Below are positions 1 through 11,700 of a DNA stretch of 64,000 bases, piece after piece. Every line of letters starts with the position of its first letter. The stretch's first letter is position 1. The stretch covers positions 4,216,001-4,280,000 of the forward strand of contig OX637794.1 in the NCBI GenBank assembly GCA_951802425.1, in the 5' to 3' direction. The notes beneath the pieces are model-generated. The model did no database searches. It worked only from the letters and a program-made list of their open reading frames with translations, and was not told where the DNA came from. The DNA is from Clavaria fumosa (taxonomy: Eukaryota > Basidiomycota > Agaricomycetes > Agaricales > Clavariaceae). Position numbers and translations under genes: made by a program.

Positions 1-284
1 TAGCCAGTCTGATTATCAACCCCGCCCACTCGCACTCTACTCCGCATTGCCTGAAACCCGTCTCCCGACTTCTCCCGAAATCCGAGACACTGATCCGCAG
101 AGGGCGTCGTTTCAATACATTCGCCAAGTCTCGTCCGAACCCAAGTCCAACTCCGTCCAAACTCCGGTTTGCTCCACCGCACCCGGACCTTGTTACTCTC
201 GCCCGGACTTTATTGTTCCCCACCGGACTTTGTTATTTCCGCCCGGACTTTACTCCGCCCGACCCCTGTGACATAGACGTAACA
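1..284 (+). repeat. Partial LTR of Ty3-1 chromovirus (R/U5 side)
   Basis: The segment ends in CGTAACA and is matched base for base in length (284 versus 284) by the reverse complement of 6021-6304. The orientation (promoter reading rightward into gag) follows from the inverted copy, where a TATA box lies about 33 bp before the equivalent of position 5. The window starts inside the LTR, so U3 is missing here. Twelve differences separate the two copies, ten of them transitions at CpG. Confidence 0.8.
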
Positions 285-298
285 GTATAATCAGACTG
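285..298 (+). promoter_or_regulatory. Putative self-primer binding site of Ty3-1
   Basis: Directly after the LTR, positions 287-298 read ATAATCAGACTG. The reverse complement, CAGTCTGATTAT, is present at 5-16 in the LTR, about 33 bp downstream of the TATA box as judged from the inverted copy. This is the layout of Tf1/sushi-type self-priming, where the 5' end of the RNA folds back on the primer site. The match is seen; the mechanism is inferred. Confidence 0.6.
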
Positions 299-315
299 AC
301 CACTTTGCGATCATA

Positions 316-1470
316 ATGTCTGAACCTCCCCGACACAGTGGCCGCTTGCACCCAAGCGCCAAGCCGACGACCCCTGGTGGGTCCGACCTTGGAGAACTAA
401 TCAATCCGACCCCTCCTGGCGAGGGGGACGAACCAACCGTACCCGCTCCACGCGAAACCCGATCCCGATCTCCTCCGGCTGAACAGCCCGACTCCCCGTT
501 ATCCAAACCTGACCCCGAAGCCCCGAACCTCGCGGACGCGATCCGCACCTTGGCCGCATCCACCAAGGAATGAGGTTCCCCATCTTCCCGCGTCAAGGAA
601 CTGGAACCATTCAACAGTTCCAACTCCAAGAAACTCCGTAGTTTCATGGTTCAATGCGAATTGAACTTCTGAGACCGCCTGAAGACTTTCAGCGAGGACT
701 CAGTAAAGATAAATTTTGCCATCTCCTTCCTGCAGGGAACCGCTCTCGAGTGGTTCGAACCTGCTCTCCTAGGCGAAGCCCCGGATGCCGACTGGATTTC
801 CGACTGGAATCTATTCGTCCAGGAACTCCGGGATTACTTCGGACTGCACGATCCCGTTGGAGATGCGGAGGCCGAACTCGACCGCCTCCACATGAAGGAC
901 TCCCAACGGATCACGACATACAACGTCGAGTTTAACCGGATAGCTGCGCAGCTCCGGTGGGACGAAGCCACGCTCCAGCACAACTATTACCGCGGACTCC
1001 CGAACCGCCTCAAGGACGAGATTTCCCGAGTCAGGAAACCGACTTCCCTCCCTGTCCTGCGCAAACTCTGCCAGGACATCGACGTGCGATACTGGGAATG
1101 TCAAGGCAAACGTTCCCGCAATGCACCTGCCAAATCCGACAACAAGCCCCGCCAAGCAAATAACTCCGGACAATCGTCCGGAGGAAACAAACCTGCCAAC
1201 AACTCCGGAGCAGCATCGAACGCCTCCGGATCCGCACGAAAGACCGATCCCCCGAAGGATAATAAGATCGGCAAAGACAGAAAGCTAACTCCGGAGGAAC
1301 GGAAATGCCGCTTCGACAACAACCTCTGCCTCGTTTGCGGAGGAACCGGACATGTTGCGAAGGACTGCCCGAAGTCCCGGAACATGCAGGGCAAGAAAGC
1401 CCGAACTGTCACGACCTCCGACACAGTTCCGGAGGTTAAGGCTGCAGCTGCTCGGGCAAAAAACTCCTGA
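316..1470 (+). pseudogene. Ty3-1 gag (capsid and CCHC nucleocapsid), broken
   Basis: Gag would form the virus-like particle of the retrotransposon. An N-terminal Pro/Ser-rich leader starts with ATG at 316. The capsid part (about 700-1100) contains the typical TALEWFEP and YYRGLP stretches of chromovirus Gag. A zinc knuckle C-x2-C-x4-H-x4-C (CLVCGGTGHVAKDC) lies near 1335-1376. In-frame TGA codons at 571-573 and 670-672 break it; both are compatible with loss of a CGA arginine codon. The frame after the knuckle stops at 1468-1470 and pol continues in another frame. Confidence 0.85.
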
Positions 1471-1574
1471 GCGGCCCTTCGAAGTCCGCACTACCGGAGG
1501 ACCGCGCCGCCCCAGCCAGTGCACGTTACGAGTTCCGCCTCAGCACATCTGCTGTTTCCCCTTCATCCGACTCC

Positions 1575-3540
1575 TTGTACATAACTCTGTCTGCTCCGAA
1601 TATAGATCATTCTCCGTATTTCTGGACCCTGGTTGATTCCGGGTCATCGCATTGTTTCATAAGTCCTGAGTTCGTCAAGAAATACAAACTCCGGCCAACT
1701 CCGATTTCCCCCATGTCACTCCGCCTTTTCGATGGCTCCTCTATGGACATCATCAAATCCACACTCACTCTCCCTGTCCAATTCCCTACCGGAGAACTTT
1801 TCAATATCGAATTCCTGGTAGCCCGAATGGATCCCGCCTGCTCCGCTGTCCTTGGATATAACTGGCTCACCCACTACAACCCGTTGGTTGACTGGGTTAG
1901 AGGCAGTATCAAATTCCGGACACCGAAGCATTCCCGAACATCAAGTCCGACCTCCGACACCCAAACCCTGACTCCGAAAGTGGGAACTATCGTCCTCACT
2001 CCCCCTCCGAAATCACTACCACGGCACCCGGAGATTCGTTTTGTCAATGCGGTTGAATTCTCCAAGATCTCCGAGTCAAAGGGATCTCGGACTTTCATGC
2101 TGCACCACTTCGGTGACAAAACATCTGTCTGCTCCGTCGCGACCGAACCGGTGGACCTGTCCTCCATCCCGGAGGAATATCATGACTTCGCTGATGTGTT
2201 CAGCAAGACGAAAGCGGACACCCTAGCTCCGCATCGACCGTACGACCTCCAGATTAATCTGGAAGAAGGTAAAACTCCGCCCCATGGGCCGATATATTCC
2301 CTCTCCCAGACGGAGCTCCGTACACTGCGGGATTTCCTCGATGAACATCTCCGCATCAGATTTATCCGCCCGACTAGCTCTTCCCATGGAGCTCCTGTTT
2401 TATGCGTGGACTTCCGAGCCCTTAACCGGATCACCCGGAAAGACTGATATCCAATCCCCCTGACCCGCGATCTGCTGGACGTAGCCGGAAGTGCTAAGGT
2501 TTACACCAAAATCGATCTCCGGCACACCTACCATCTGGTCTGGATCGCGGAAGGCGATGAATGGAAAACCGCCTTCCGGACCCGGTATGGTTCGTTCAAA
2601 TGGTGCGTTATGCCCTTCGGACTTACTAACGCCCCTGCGGCATTCCAACACTTCGTAAATGACGTGTTTTCCGACCTCCTGGACAAGTTTATGATCGTCT
2701 ACCTGGATGACATCCTGGTATACTCCGACAACCTGGAGTCGCACGTACAGCATGTCCGAGAAGTATTCCGGCACCTACACACCAATGGACTTTTCGCTCA
2801 CGCAGGAAAATGCTTCTTCCATACTGAACGAGTTGAGTAGCTAGGCATCCTGCTCTCTCCGGAAGGACTCGCGATGGACCCGGCGAAGGTGAAAGCCATT
2901 ACGGAATGGCCGGAGCCCCGGAAAGTGAAGGACATGCAGTCCTTCCTCGGATTCGCCAACTTCTACCAGAGATTCGTCTTCCGGTACTCCGACATCGTCG
3001 TCCCCCTTACTCGACTCACGCGGAAGTCCTCCATCTGGAACTTCAATCCCGACTGCCGGGAAGCCTTCGACACCCTGAAGACGGCTTTTACCTCGGCCCC
3101 GATACTGGCGAACTTCGTCCCCGACGTCCCTATAATTGTGGAAACAGACGCTTCGGACTACGCAGTCGCCGCGATACTCTCCGTGGAATCGCCACCCAGA
3201 GAAATTCATCCGGTCGCTTTTCACTCCTGGATGCTCCACGACACGGAGTTGAACTATGACACCCATGACAAGGAACTCCTGGCCATATTTGAGGCATTCG
3301 GTGAGTGGCGTCACTACCTCGAAGGTTCCGCTATTCCAGTCCATGTCATCACAGACCATAAAAACCTGGAATACTTCGGAACTACCTGGACTTTGTCTCG
3401 GAGACAAGCCCGGTGGTCGGAATTCCTCTCCGGTTTCAATATGGTTATCCGATTCCACCCCGGAAAACTAGGAACAAAACCCGACACCCTCACCCGACGA
3501 TGGGACGTTTACCCCAAAGAGGGAGATAGTGGCTACGCCA
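1575..3540 (+). pseudogene. Ty3-1 pol: aspartic protease, RT, RNase H
   Basis: The protease shows the active-site triad in VDSGSSHCF near 1630-1660. RT follows with VDFRALNRITRKD, MPFGLTNAPAAFQ, the catalytic YLDDILVYS near 2700-2727 and LGFANFYQRF. RNase H follows with VETDASDYAV, the HDKELLAI motif and VITDHKNLEYF. The frame is interrupted by TGA at 2445-2447 (family consensus has arginine after TRKD) and TAG at 2838-2840 (a tyrosine position). The first codon is uncertain because Gag and pol were probably one polyprotein. It is not functional as it stands. Confidence 0.9.
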
Positions 3541-5111
3541 GCATAAATCCGCAAAACCTCCGACCGATTTTCAACTGCGAACAGCTGGCCACCTCCCTCC
3601 GAGCAACTTCCCTCGAAGGACTTGTATTCCGATCCATCCTTGTCATGGACGAGGAAAAACTCCGAACCGACATCCGGAACTCGCTCCGCGACGATCCAGT
3701 CACAAGCACATGCCTGGACAAAGTCCTCTCTGGCACTGGAGATAATCCCCGGTGGACTGTAGATGTGTCCGGCCTCCTGCGACTAGACGACCGGATATAT
3801 GTTCCGGACTCCAACGACCTCCGACTCCGTGTCCTACTGTATAGGCACGACCACCCGATTTCCGGACACTTCGGACAAAACAAGACTCTGGATTTAATCC
3901 GAAGGGAGTATACATGGCCCGGACTTCGGAGTTTTGTGTCGGAGTATTGCAACTCCTGTACTAACTGCGGCAGGTCGAAGACCCAAAGGCACTGGCCTTA
4001 CCCTCTCCTCCACCAACTCCCGGTCCCGGAATTACCATGGACTTTATCGAACACCTCCTGCAATCCGACAGATTTAATTCCATCCTTGTCGTCGTTGACC
4101 GCTTTTCCAAGCAAGGAATCTTTACTCCGACCTACGACACGGTTACATCAACGGACCTTGCTGGACTTTTCGTCCAGCATGTTTTCTCCAAGCACGGAGT
4201 TCCCTCGCACGTAACCTTCGATCGTGGACCGGAATTTGTTTCTCACTTTTTCCGCTCCCTCGGAAAAGCCCTCGACATGACTCTCCATGTCCGGACATCA
4301 CCCGGAAGCAGATGGTCAAACCGAACGGTTAAATCAGACACTGGAGCAGTATCTCCGGTCTTACTGCAATTATCAGCAAGATGATTGGTCCGAGCTCCTC
4401 CCACTTGCGGAATTCGCGTACAACAATGCTCCGAGCGAGACGACCAGAATTTCGCCGTTCTTCGATAACAAAGGTTACCATCCGAACATCTCCGTCCGAG
4501 TTGACCAGGACATGACTTCCTCCCGTGCCCGGACTTATGTTGCTGACCTGGAAACACTCCACCAGGTACTCTGGCAACAAATCCTTGCCGCGCAGCAGCG
4601 GTACCAAAAGTCCGCTGACCGGCATCATATTCCAGCCCTGGATTTCCGCGTCGGAAACAAAGTTTTCGTTAAAGCGGAATTCTTCCGCACCACCCGACCG
4701 TCCAAAAAGCTCAGCGAGAAAATGCTCGGACCTTACAAGATCATCGCTCAAGCTGGATGAAGCTCCTTTACTCTCCGACTCCCGGAAACTCTCTGCTCCG
4801 TACATCTGGTGTTCCACGTTTCAATGCTGGAATTGGCGACAGCCAACACAATTCCGAACCGGATCCAGCCCCCCCTGGAACCAGTAGTTGTCGACGGAGA
4901 ACTGGAATTCGAGATCACGGAGATTTTGGATTCTAAGTACGACAACCAGAGGAAGACTTGTAAGCTACTCTACTTGGTCCGGTGGACGGGTTACAAAGGA
5001 ACCAACGAAGAAACTTCCTGGCTGCTCGCTACGGAGCTTGAGCACGCACCAGACCTCGTCATGGACTTCCATTCCACATACCCTGACAAACCCGGACCCC
5101 TCGGAGTTTAG
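3541..5111 (+). pseudogene. Ty3-1 pol: integrase and chromodomain
   Basis: The integrase has the H-H-C-C zinc finger (HDHPISGHFG to CNSCTNC, about 3845-3970), the catalytic core with MDFIEHL, VVDRFSK and FDRGPEF, and ADGQTERLNQTLEQ carrying the third acidic residue. The C-terminal chromodomain (about 4900-5080) reads YLVRWTGY with ETSWLLATEL. Damage: a small deletion near 4027-4040 between the zinc finger and core, a frameshift near 4285, and TGA at 4758-4760. The chromodomain places the element in the chromoviruses, whose integrase is thought to be steered to modified histones. Confidence 0.88.
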
Positions 5112-5193
5112 GCTTCACTCGGACTTAGTTCACACGAAGTCCGATCAACGGAAATCCGATTCGCAAAAACACAAAAAATATATACGAAATAAT

Positions 5194-6020
5194 TTACACC
5201 GGACCTAAGTCCGGTTCCCCCTCCGCATCCTCCGTCTTCATCTCCTGCTCCGCTCCTTCTCCCACCTCCGGCCGGACATCCATCAACGAAGAACGATGGG
5301 AGCGCGCGATCTCCTGCTCCACCGCCCGGGCCATCTCCGGATCTCGTCGCTCCAGCACCCTCCGCAGGATCTGGTTATCCTGCGCAAGCTGATCCCTCTC
5401 TGCAATCATCTTGTTCATGTTGAGGTGCTCGACGAAGTCCGGGACGAGCTGTCGGAGTTCAGTTCCGAACTCCGCAGGTGCCCCAGAAATGACTCACCTG
5501 CCCGATCACTGCCTCCAGCCTCCTCGTCATCTTCTCCAGCCCCTTCACCATCGAGTTCCGGTGCATCCGGACTTCATGGCTCTTCTCCGTATTGGCCCGG
5601 AGGAACCAGTTTGTTGACTGGAGATCCAGCTCCGGCTCGAAATCCTCGGCCCGGAGCTTCTTCGCCGGCCTCGCCTCCACCTCTGGCTCGCCCTCCGCCT
5701 CCGTCTCCGACCTCCGGTCCAAGTCTGACTCCACCATGGCGTCAGACTTCGTCCCCCGACGCGTGACCCGCTTTCACTTGTCTTTTCCTTTTCCCTTGCC
5801 CTTCGCCTTCCCCGGCCACATGCACCCGACCCGCTTCTCCCGGCACTCGTCACAACTCTGAGTTCTCGCCGGCCCCGTCCATTTGCATTCCTGGCCCGGA
5901 CTTTAGCGCGAACTCCGGCAGAGACAGGAGAACCTACCAGTTTTTTCTGGGAGCAATGCTCGCACGTTACTCCGGCCGAGGTCCCCTGGGCCTCCGCGAT
6001 CTCCGCTGCGCGCTTCCTAC
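5194..6020 (-). pseudogene. Antisense gene with Zn2Cys6-like cluster and coiled coil
   Basis: Read on the minus strand, a CEHC pair near 5964 is followed by GT...AG borders at 5937 and 5891 (47 nt, with CTAAAG as possible branch site). Across that intron the frame gives C-x2-C-x6-C-x10-C-x2-C-x6-C, the spacing of fungal Zn(II)2Cys6 binuclear clusters (second half SCDECREKRVGC). A Lys/Gly-rich basic run, an acidic stretch, a conserved-looking segment ending in LEKMTRRLEAVIGQ and a coiled coil (ERDQLAQDNQILRRVLERR) follow, ending at 5194. One TGA after the basic run and a frameshift near 5475 break it. No ATG was found; the frame runs open into the inverted LTR. Its identity as a DNA-binding protein is an inference. 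Confidence 0.6.
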
Positions 6021-6766
6021 TGTTACGTCTATGTCGCGGGGGTCGGGCGGAGTAAAGTCCGGGTGGAAATAACAAAGTCCGGTGGGGAACAATAAAGTCT
6101 GGGTGAGAGTAACAAGGTCCGGGTGCGGTGGAGCAAACCGGAGTTTGGATGGAGTTGGACTTGGGTTCGGACGAGACTTGGCGAACATATTGAAACGACA
6201 CCCTCTGCGGATCAGTGTCTCGGATTTCGGGAGAAGTCGGGAGACAGGTTTCAGGCAATGTGGAGTAGAGTGCGAGTGGGCAGGGTTGATAATCAGACTG
6301 GCTAGACAAGGCCGTAATCTACGAGTACTTATACAAAAGTCCGGGGCGATGCTAGCAACGGAGATAACTCCGGTACGACTACGGAATCAGTTCGTAGCTA
6401 CGGAGTAATGTCCGGGAGTCAGGAAATAAACTAAACAACGGGACTACAAGATGGAGACGGAATCTGATCGGGACAAACGTTAAACTACTAACTATGATGT
6501 ACAGACGTTTCCGGGAGTCCATCAAATTGTCTGGGTGACGGGTCTGGGGCAGGACCAGTTCCTGGTTGCCTGAGGCAACAGCAACTAGTGCGGACATCAG
6601 TTGGTGGCCCTTCAGGCACACTTCCTGATCCTGCGCTACGTCGCACAAGTGAAGTCCAGCGCTCTGGACATAGGTCTGAGAGCCCGGAGTTGCGATCGGG
6701 GGTCCGGAGACTGCCGGAGAAGGCTGGAGAAGGCCGGAGAATACTCCAGTTGGCACGGGCATGACA
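6021..6766 (-). repeat. Inverted Ty3-1 LTR, full-length candidate
   Basis: Bounded by TGTTACG at 6021 and ATGACA at 6766 (TG...CA ends), 746 bp. The part 6021-6304 is the reverse complement of 1-284. On the minus strand it holds a TATA box and then the 12-nt self-primer sequence, so it reads toward the antisense cysteine-cluster gene. The outer end at 6766 is inferred from the CA dinucleotide and loss of the GC-rich style; no second full copy exists in the window to test it. Confidence 0.65.
6326..6333 (-). promoter_or_regulatory. TATA box of inverted Ty3-1 LTR
   Basis: Minus strand TATAAGTA. The predicted start of the R region (complement of 6300) lies about 33 bp downstream, normal for a TATA-driven start. 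Confidence 0.55.
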
Positions 6767-6907
6767 GTCAGCCAGACCAAGCAATACACTTTGCATGGGT
6801 TAAATGAAGAGCTTGAGATGTATGATCTGATAGAGGCAGATGCTGGAGGTGAGGAAGGGGCTGAACCAGAGCTGGACATCATGCTGGAGTCATTGCTAGT
6901 CCCTTAG
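6767..6907 (+). pseudogene. C-terminal remnant of an unrecognised gene
   Basis: An open frame starts directly after the LTR boundary and ends at TAG 6905-6907. It encodes about 46 residues with an acidic tail (EADAGGEEGAEPELD). The codon style is unlike the LTR next to it. It may be the end of a transposase or host gene cut by the LTR insertion. I do not recognise the family. Confidence 0.3.
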
Positions 6908-7191
6908 TATACACAATCTGACTAAATTTTGCAAGTGACAGCAATGCCACTGCAAGCCATGGCCAGAGGCAATGCTGCATTCATTCCTAATTGAGGCACA
7001 GCCCATGTTTGGGCTTGGCCTTGGTGTGCCACATGTTCATGGGATCATGGCATTTCACATGGGATCTCACTGAGCCTGCCAACATTGAATCCACTGATGC
7101 TATAAAATCTTCATCATTCTCAGGGCAGCTACTATCTTCTTCACCCTCCTCCTCTTCTGCTGGCTGGATTAGCTCATTCAAAGTGGGTGGG
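6908..7191. other. Unassigned sequence
   Basis: No convincing gene, repeat or RNA is visible. A short acidic reading frame on the minus strand (about 6987-7181) is too weak to call. Confidence 0.4.
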
Positions 7192-7460
7192 TGTTAGGGT
7201 ACTTAATGGTCTATAGTACCTAGCCCCTTGAGCAAGTGGTTCAATCATTCCCTATGCCCTCTCTTAGTCCTCTACCTGTTCTGTACTACTTACCCATGTA
7301 AACTTACTCCCAATATGACCTAAGCTATGAAAGGTGACACTAAGAGGGAAAGAAATGGCTCTACAGTAGGAACAAAGAACTGCACAAACAAACAGTCTTT
7401 ACCATTGAATTCCCACTGCCTTGTTACCCTTATATGCATAAAGACAGAAGGAAATAACCA
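7192..7460 (-). repeat. Candidate copia-type LTR end, minus strand
   Basis: The interval starts TGTTAGGG and ends ACCA. Just to its right, the minus strand reads CCAGCTTGAGGGAGT, which resembles the copia polypurine tract seen at 62599-62609 (TTGAGGGGGAG). That makes this a possible 3' LTR of a truncated minus-strand copia element. No partner LTR or TSD was found. Confidence 0.3.
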
Positions 7461-7541
7461 TTATTTACTCCCTCAAGCTGGTTCTACTATTGTTTAAGCT
7501 ACATCCTAGTAGTACTGAAATAGCACTAAAGGGAGGCTTTA

Positions 7542-7772
7542 CAGCTGTTTGCAAAAAAGCTAGCCATGTGACTGAAACCAAAAAATTTGACCAAAAAACT
7601 TTTCAGTCATATCTCACTCAATTCTGAGTCAATCAGTGAGATCTTTTCAGATTTACCACACAACTGACCCTGCCTGAGGTGCCCAGACCATCATTATCTT
7701 GTAATTATCACAAGATAAGAATGTTGGTTTTTGCACCACATTTTGCAGTTTGTGATCTGTGTGAGGTAATAT
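7542..7772 (+). repeat. Left terminal inverted repeat of TA-flanked element
   Basis: It aligns with the reverse complement of 14470-14698 with few substitutions, from CAGCTGTTTGC to TGATCTGTGTGA. Confidence 0.75.
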
Positions 7773-7995
7773 GAGCTTTTCAGGTGCTGAAAACACACTA
7801 GAAAAATCCACAGGTCATATCCTGAGGTGCAAGAAGTAAATTTATTAGTCAGATGTAATGAAATAGCTTTCTATGGGATCAAATGGCAAGGTTCATTATT
7901 TAATGACTTTTTCTTTTGCAACAATGATAGTAATACATTTCAAGGCACCTCAGGATATGATATTTAGATACCTTGGATGTGTTTCCAGGGTTTTC

Positions 7996-8270
7996 TGTTA
8001 GGATTGCTTACATAAGCCATCCCAAAAAGGAGTTGTGGAGAAACTGGGGAGGGTTATCAGAAGGTCACATGACCTGTGGCTGGGGTGGGACTACATAATT
8101 GTAAGATCACATGGCCTGAGGCCTGGGCATGTCACATGATCTGAGGGTCCAAGTGTGAGAATGCCAGCAAGTGCTGAAGCATTTGCTATAAGTACTTCGC
8201 CTTTTCCTTTTTTGTACTCTTTTCCCCTGTCATGACCTTACCCTTAAGTTGTGTGAGACCCAGTCTGATA
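7996..8270 (+). repeat. 5' LTR of Ty3-2 copy A
   Basis: Runs from TGTTAGGATTGC to AGTCTGATA and is 275 bp, versus 289-290 bp in other copies. The missing 14 bp remove the TCTTAGTATT segment that would act as self-primer, so this LTR could not support normal priming. Flanks TTTTC (7991-7995) and CTTTC (14458-14462) are a one-mismatch 5-bp target duplication. Confidence 0.85.
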
Positions 8271-8787
8271 TAATACTAAGATCCGCCTGTCTGCCCTAGC
8301 CCCATGTCCTAACCCGGCTAGCCTGGACCCTTAATTTCATACTGTGACATGTTGTCACAGCTCAGCCCCTATCATCCTCTATCTCTTTACCCTGCCTGCA
8401 GTGTGCAACAGAACCATGTGAAATTTTTACTGTGTATAGATACACATGACCCAAACTGGAGCACAGCCACCATACTCCTCCCAGTGAATTGTGTAGTGTA
8501 CAGGGCAAGGAAAGGCCCTCTACATAGTCTTTCTGTAGTTTCCTGGTCCAGTGGACAGGGCCCTTGCTCTATGACCATTGTCAGAAGGGTGCATGGGCAA
8601 CTCATTAAGAGTTGTGGAGTGACCACCTGGGACACCATTTGGGCCCCACGCTAGCAATAGTTTCATAGAATAAGAGTTCTATAGTACATAAGTACATAGA
8701 AGAGCAGCCTAAGAGGACAGGACTGCTAAGAGATTGAAGAAATCCTGAGTGCCCAAGGCCCGGAACTTTATTTTACAGTGCTATAGA
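8271..8787 (+). other. Ty3-2 copy A untranslated leader with primer site
   Basis: Starts TAATACTAAGATCC, the putative self-primer binding site. The same leader of about 520 bp recurs in copies B, F and X, so it is an element part and not a gene. No conserved ORF is seen in it. Confidence 0.7.
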
Positions 8788-11700
8788 ATGCTGGACCTAG
8801 CTGTTGCCCCCTTTGATGGCAGAAAAGGAACTTCTGTACATTCCTCCAATCCCTTTGCCTCCTGTTTATGGTGAACCCAACTACCTATGCTGTGGACCTG
8901 GTGAAGGTCCTCTTTGCTCTGAGCAAAATTGTTGGAGATGGATTCGCTGCAGAATGGGCAAATATGAAGGCAGAAGATCCTGGGTAGTGGTGAGGCCAGA
9001 ACCTGGGCAGAGTTTGTGGATGAGATGAAGCAGGCATTTGATGACCCGAATGACTGTATGACTGCCCTTGCTGATATTGCAAGGTTGAAACAGGGTGCCA
9101 CAATGGCACTGGAGTTCTTTGTGAAATTTGAGACACTGTTCTGACAGGTGGAGTTGAGTGCAGAGAAGGACTCAGGAGTCCTAGTCCATTGGCTGGAGTT
9201 GAACCTGAGTAGGAGGCTGGTGGGGAGGATCTATGGTGTCTCCCCAATGCCAGAGACTTATGGAGAATGGAGGATGCTGGCAGAAAGACTTGATGCCCAG
9301 CAAAGACGACTTGATGGGATACTCACAGAATGGATACTGCGACCCACCATGACCTCTGCATGACCTTTCGCGACCCGTGCGCGACCCGTGGCGACCCTAC
9401 TGCAACCTGGTGCGACCTTTCTGCAACCTCTGGATGGGCTCCTGCTGATGAGAGACATTGTTTCCAATGCCACCAGACTGGCCATGCTGTCCGATTCTGC
9501 CCCCTGCCCAATATGCATCTGCAGGTCCCAAGGGCCAAAACCTGTGCAGTACTGTGTGCCCCCCAAATGGCGGAGGAATATGAGAAAGAGATTGTGTGGC
9601 TTCAAGCCTGCCTGGAGCTGTGCAAGAGAGAGAGGAGGGCTCCTGCTGGGGAGAAGGACTGTGCCAGGCCCCCTTTCTGTCCCTGTGCCTGCTGCAAGTA
9701 TACCCTGATATACTATCTTGCAGTGGAGACATACCCGAATTGGGGCTGAGGTGAAGGAGGAAGTGAGGCTGGCAGAGCACCCAACCATGGTGCAGCCAGA
9801 GGTGGGGAAATGTGTGCCATGAGAGCTAGCCATCCAGGTGCACTTGGAGGCTCTCAGCACTGGCAAGGGGGCTACGACGAAGGCCCTTGTCAACTCAGGA
9901 TGCACCAACTGTTTCATGGACCTGGAGTGGGTGAGAAGAGCAGGACTGGAGCCATCTCTCCTGCTGAACCCAATCATGATGTACAAGTGGATGGGTCACA
10001 GAATAGAGAGGGTAAAATCTGGCATGGAATCGAGCTGCTGGTGATGATGGGTGACCATCGTGAATGGATCCACTTCCTGCTAAGGAAGATCCAAACCCAC
10101 AAGGTCATCCTTGGGCATGACTGGCTCAAGCAACACAACCCCGACATTGACTGGAAGAAGGCAGAGCTGAGCCTTACCCGCTGCCCCCCACAGTGTTCCC
10201 CATCCCCTCGAGCCCCTGCACCCCCAAAAACGAGTACCCTCACATCCACAAGTATTCTGGACACCCATTTTCCCAACTCTGGCCCTACCCCTGATTGGCC
10301 CAGCCACTACCCTTCAGTTTTTAGTGAAGCAAAGTGGGATGAACTTCCCTGCTCCCAACCAGACTTGGATATTAAGATCAAGTTCAAAAAGGACCCTGAG
10401 CACCTCTCTTCCAAGCTATACTCACTGATGAGGGAGGAGATGGTGGAGATGAACTGTTGTGTGGATGAGCAGCTTGCTTCTGGACGAATCCGGCCCTTGA
10501 AATCCCCATATGCCAGCCCCTTCTTCTTTAAACATGAGAAGGACAAGCTGCGGCCGATTATCGACTACTCAAGGCTGAATGCGCACCTGATCAAGGACAA
10601 GTACCCCCTCCCCCACATCCAAGACACAGTGGATGTGCTTAATGGAGCATCAATTTACTCTAAGATTGATGCAAAGGAAGGTTTCCCATCCATGCAGGTC
10701 TGGCCAGAGCACCAGCACCACTGCACCTTCTTGACACCATGTGGACTCTTGAACCAGCTGTCATGTGGTTCGAACTGCAGAACGCACTGGCCACCTTCCA
10801 ACTTTTCATGAACCATGTGCTGAGGGAGGAGATTGCAGGAGGGCATGTCTGAGCATATGTGGATGATGTCATTGTGTTTGCAGAGGATTTGGCAACACAC
10901 TGGTATTGGATGGATTGGGTCTTGAGGAAGTTTGGAGAGAATGGGTTGTGTCTCAAACTCAGTAAATGTGAGTTTAAGAAGAGTGAGATCATCTTCCTGG
11001 GGATGAAGATCTCTCACAACTGGCTAGAGCATGACCCAGCCAAGGGTGTGGCAGTCCAAGATTGGTCACATCCTAGGAATGTGAAGGATGTCCAGAGGTT
11101 CAATGGGATTTTGAACTACCTCTGCCAGCACATCCCAAATCTTTCTGCCCAGGCAAAGCCACTCTTCCAGCTGACTGGGAAGGTTCCATGGAAATGGGAA
11201 GAGGAGGAGGAAGCAGCCTTCCGAGATCTCTGCCAGGCACTCATATCAGCCCTGGTCTTGGCTCTGCCACAAGATAAAGGGAGATGGAAGGTAGAGACAG
11301 ATGCAAGTAACTTGGCGACTGGTGGAGTCCTTTCACAGCAGCAGATGGATGGGACCTGGAGAGTTGTGGACTACATCTCCAAGGCCCTCACTGCAGCTGA
11401 AAAGAACTATGATGTGTATGACAAAGAGTTCTTGGCTGTGATTCAGGCACTTCATGAGTGGTGGGCATATCTCATTGGAGTGGATGAGACAATTGAGATC
11501 TGGATGGACCATGCAAACCTCCAGTACTTCTGGAAGCCCCAGAAGTTGAAACCGAGGCAGGTCCATTGGGTTGGAGAGCTCCAGTGCTTCGACTTTGAGA
11601 TAAAGTATCACACTGGCAAGTCAAATACGAAGGCAGATGCACTCTCCCAGAGAACGGACAATGGAGAGATGGTGGAGGAGGATGCACCAGTGCAGGTGTT

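Noticed and set aside
5545..6309. A 254-codon minus-strand frame covering the inverted LTR
   Set aside because: Its first half is LTR sequence and has no ATG; only the part after 6020 shows protein character, in a different frame after splicing.
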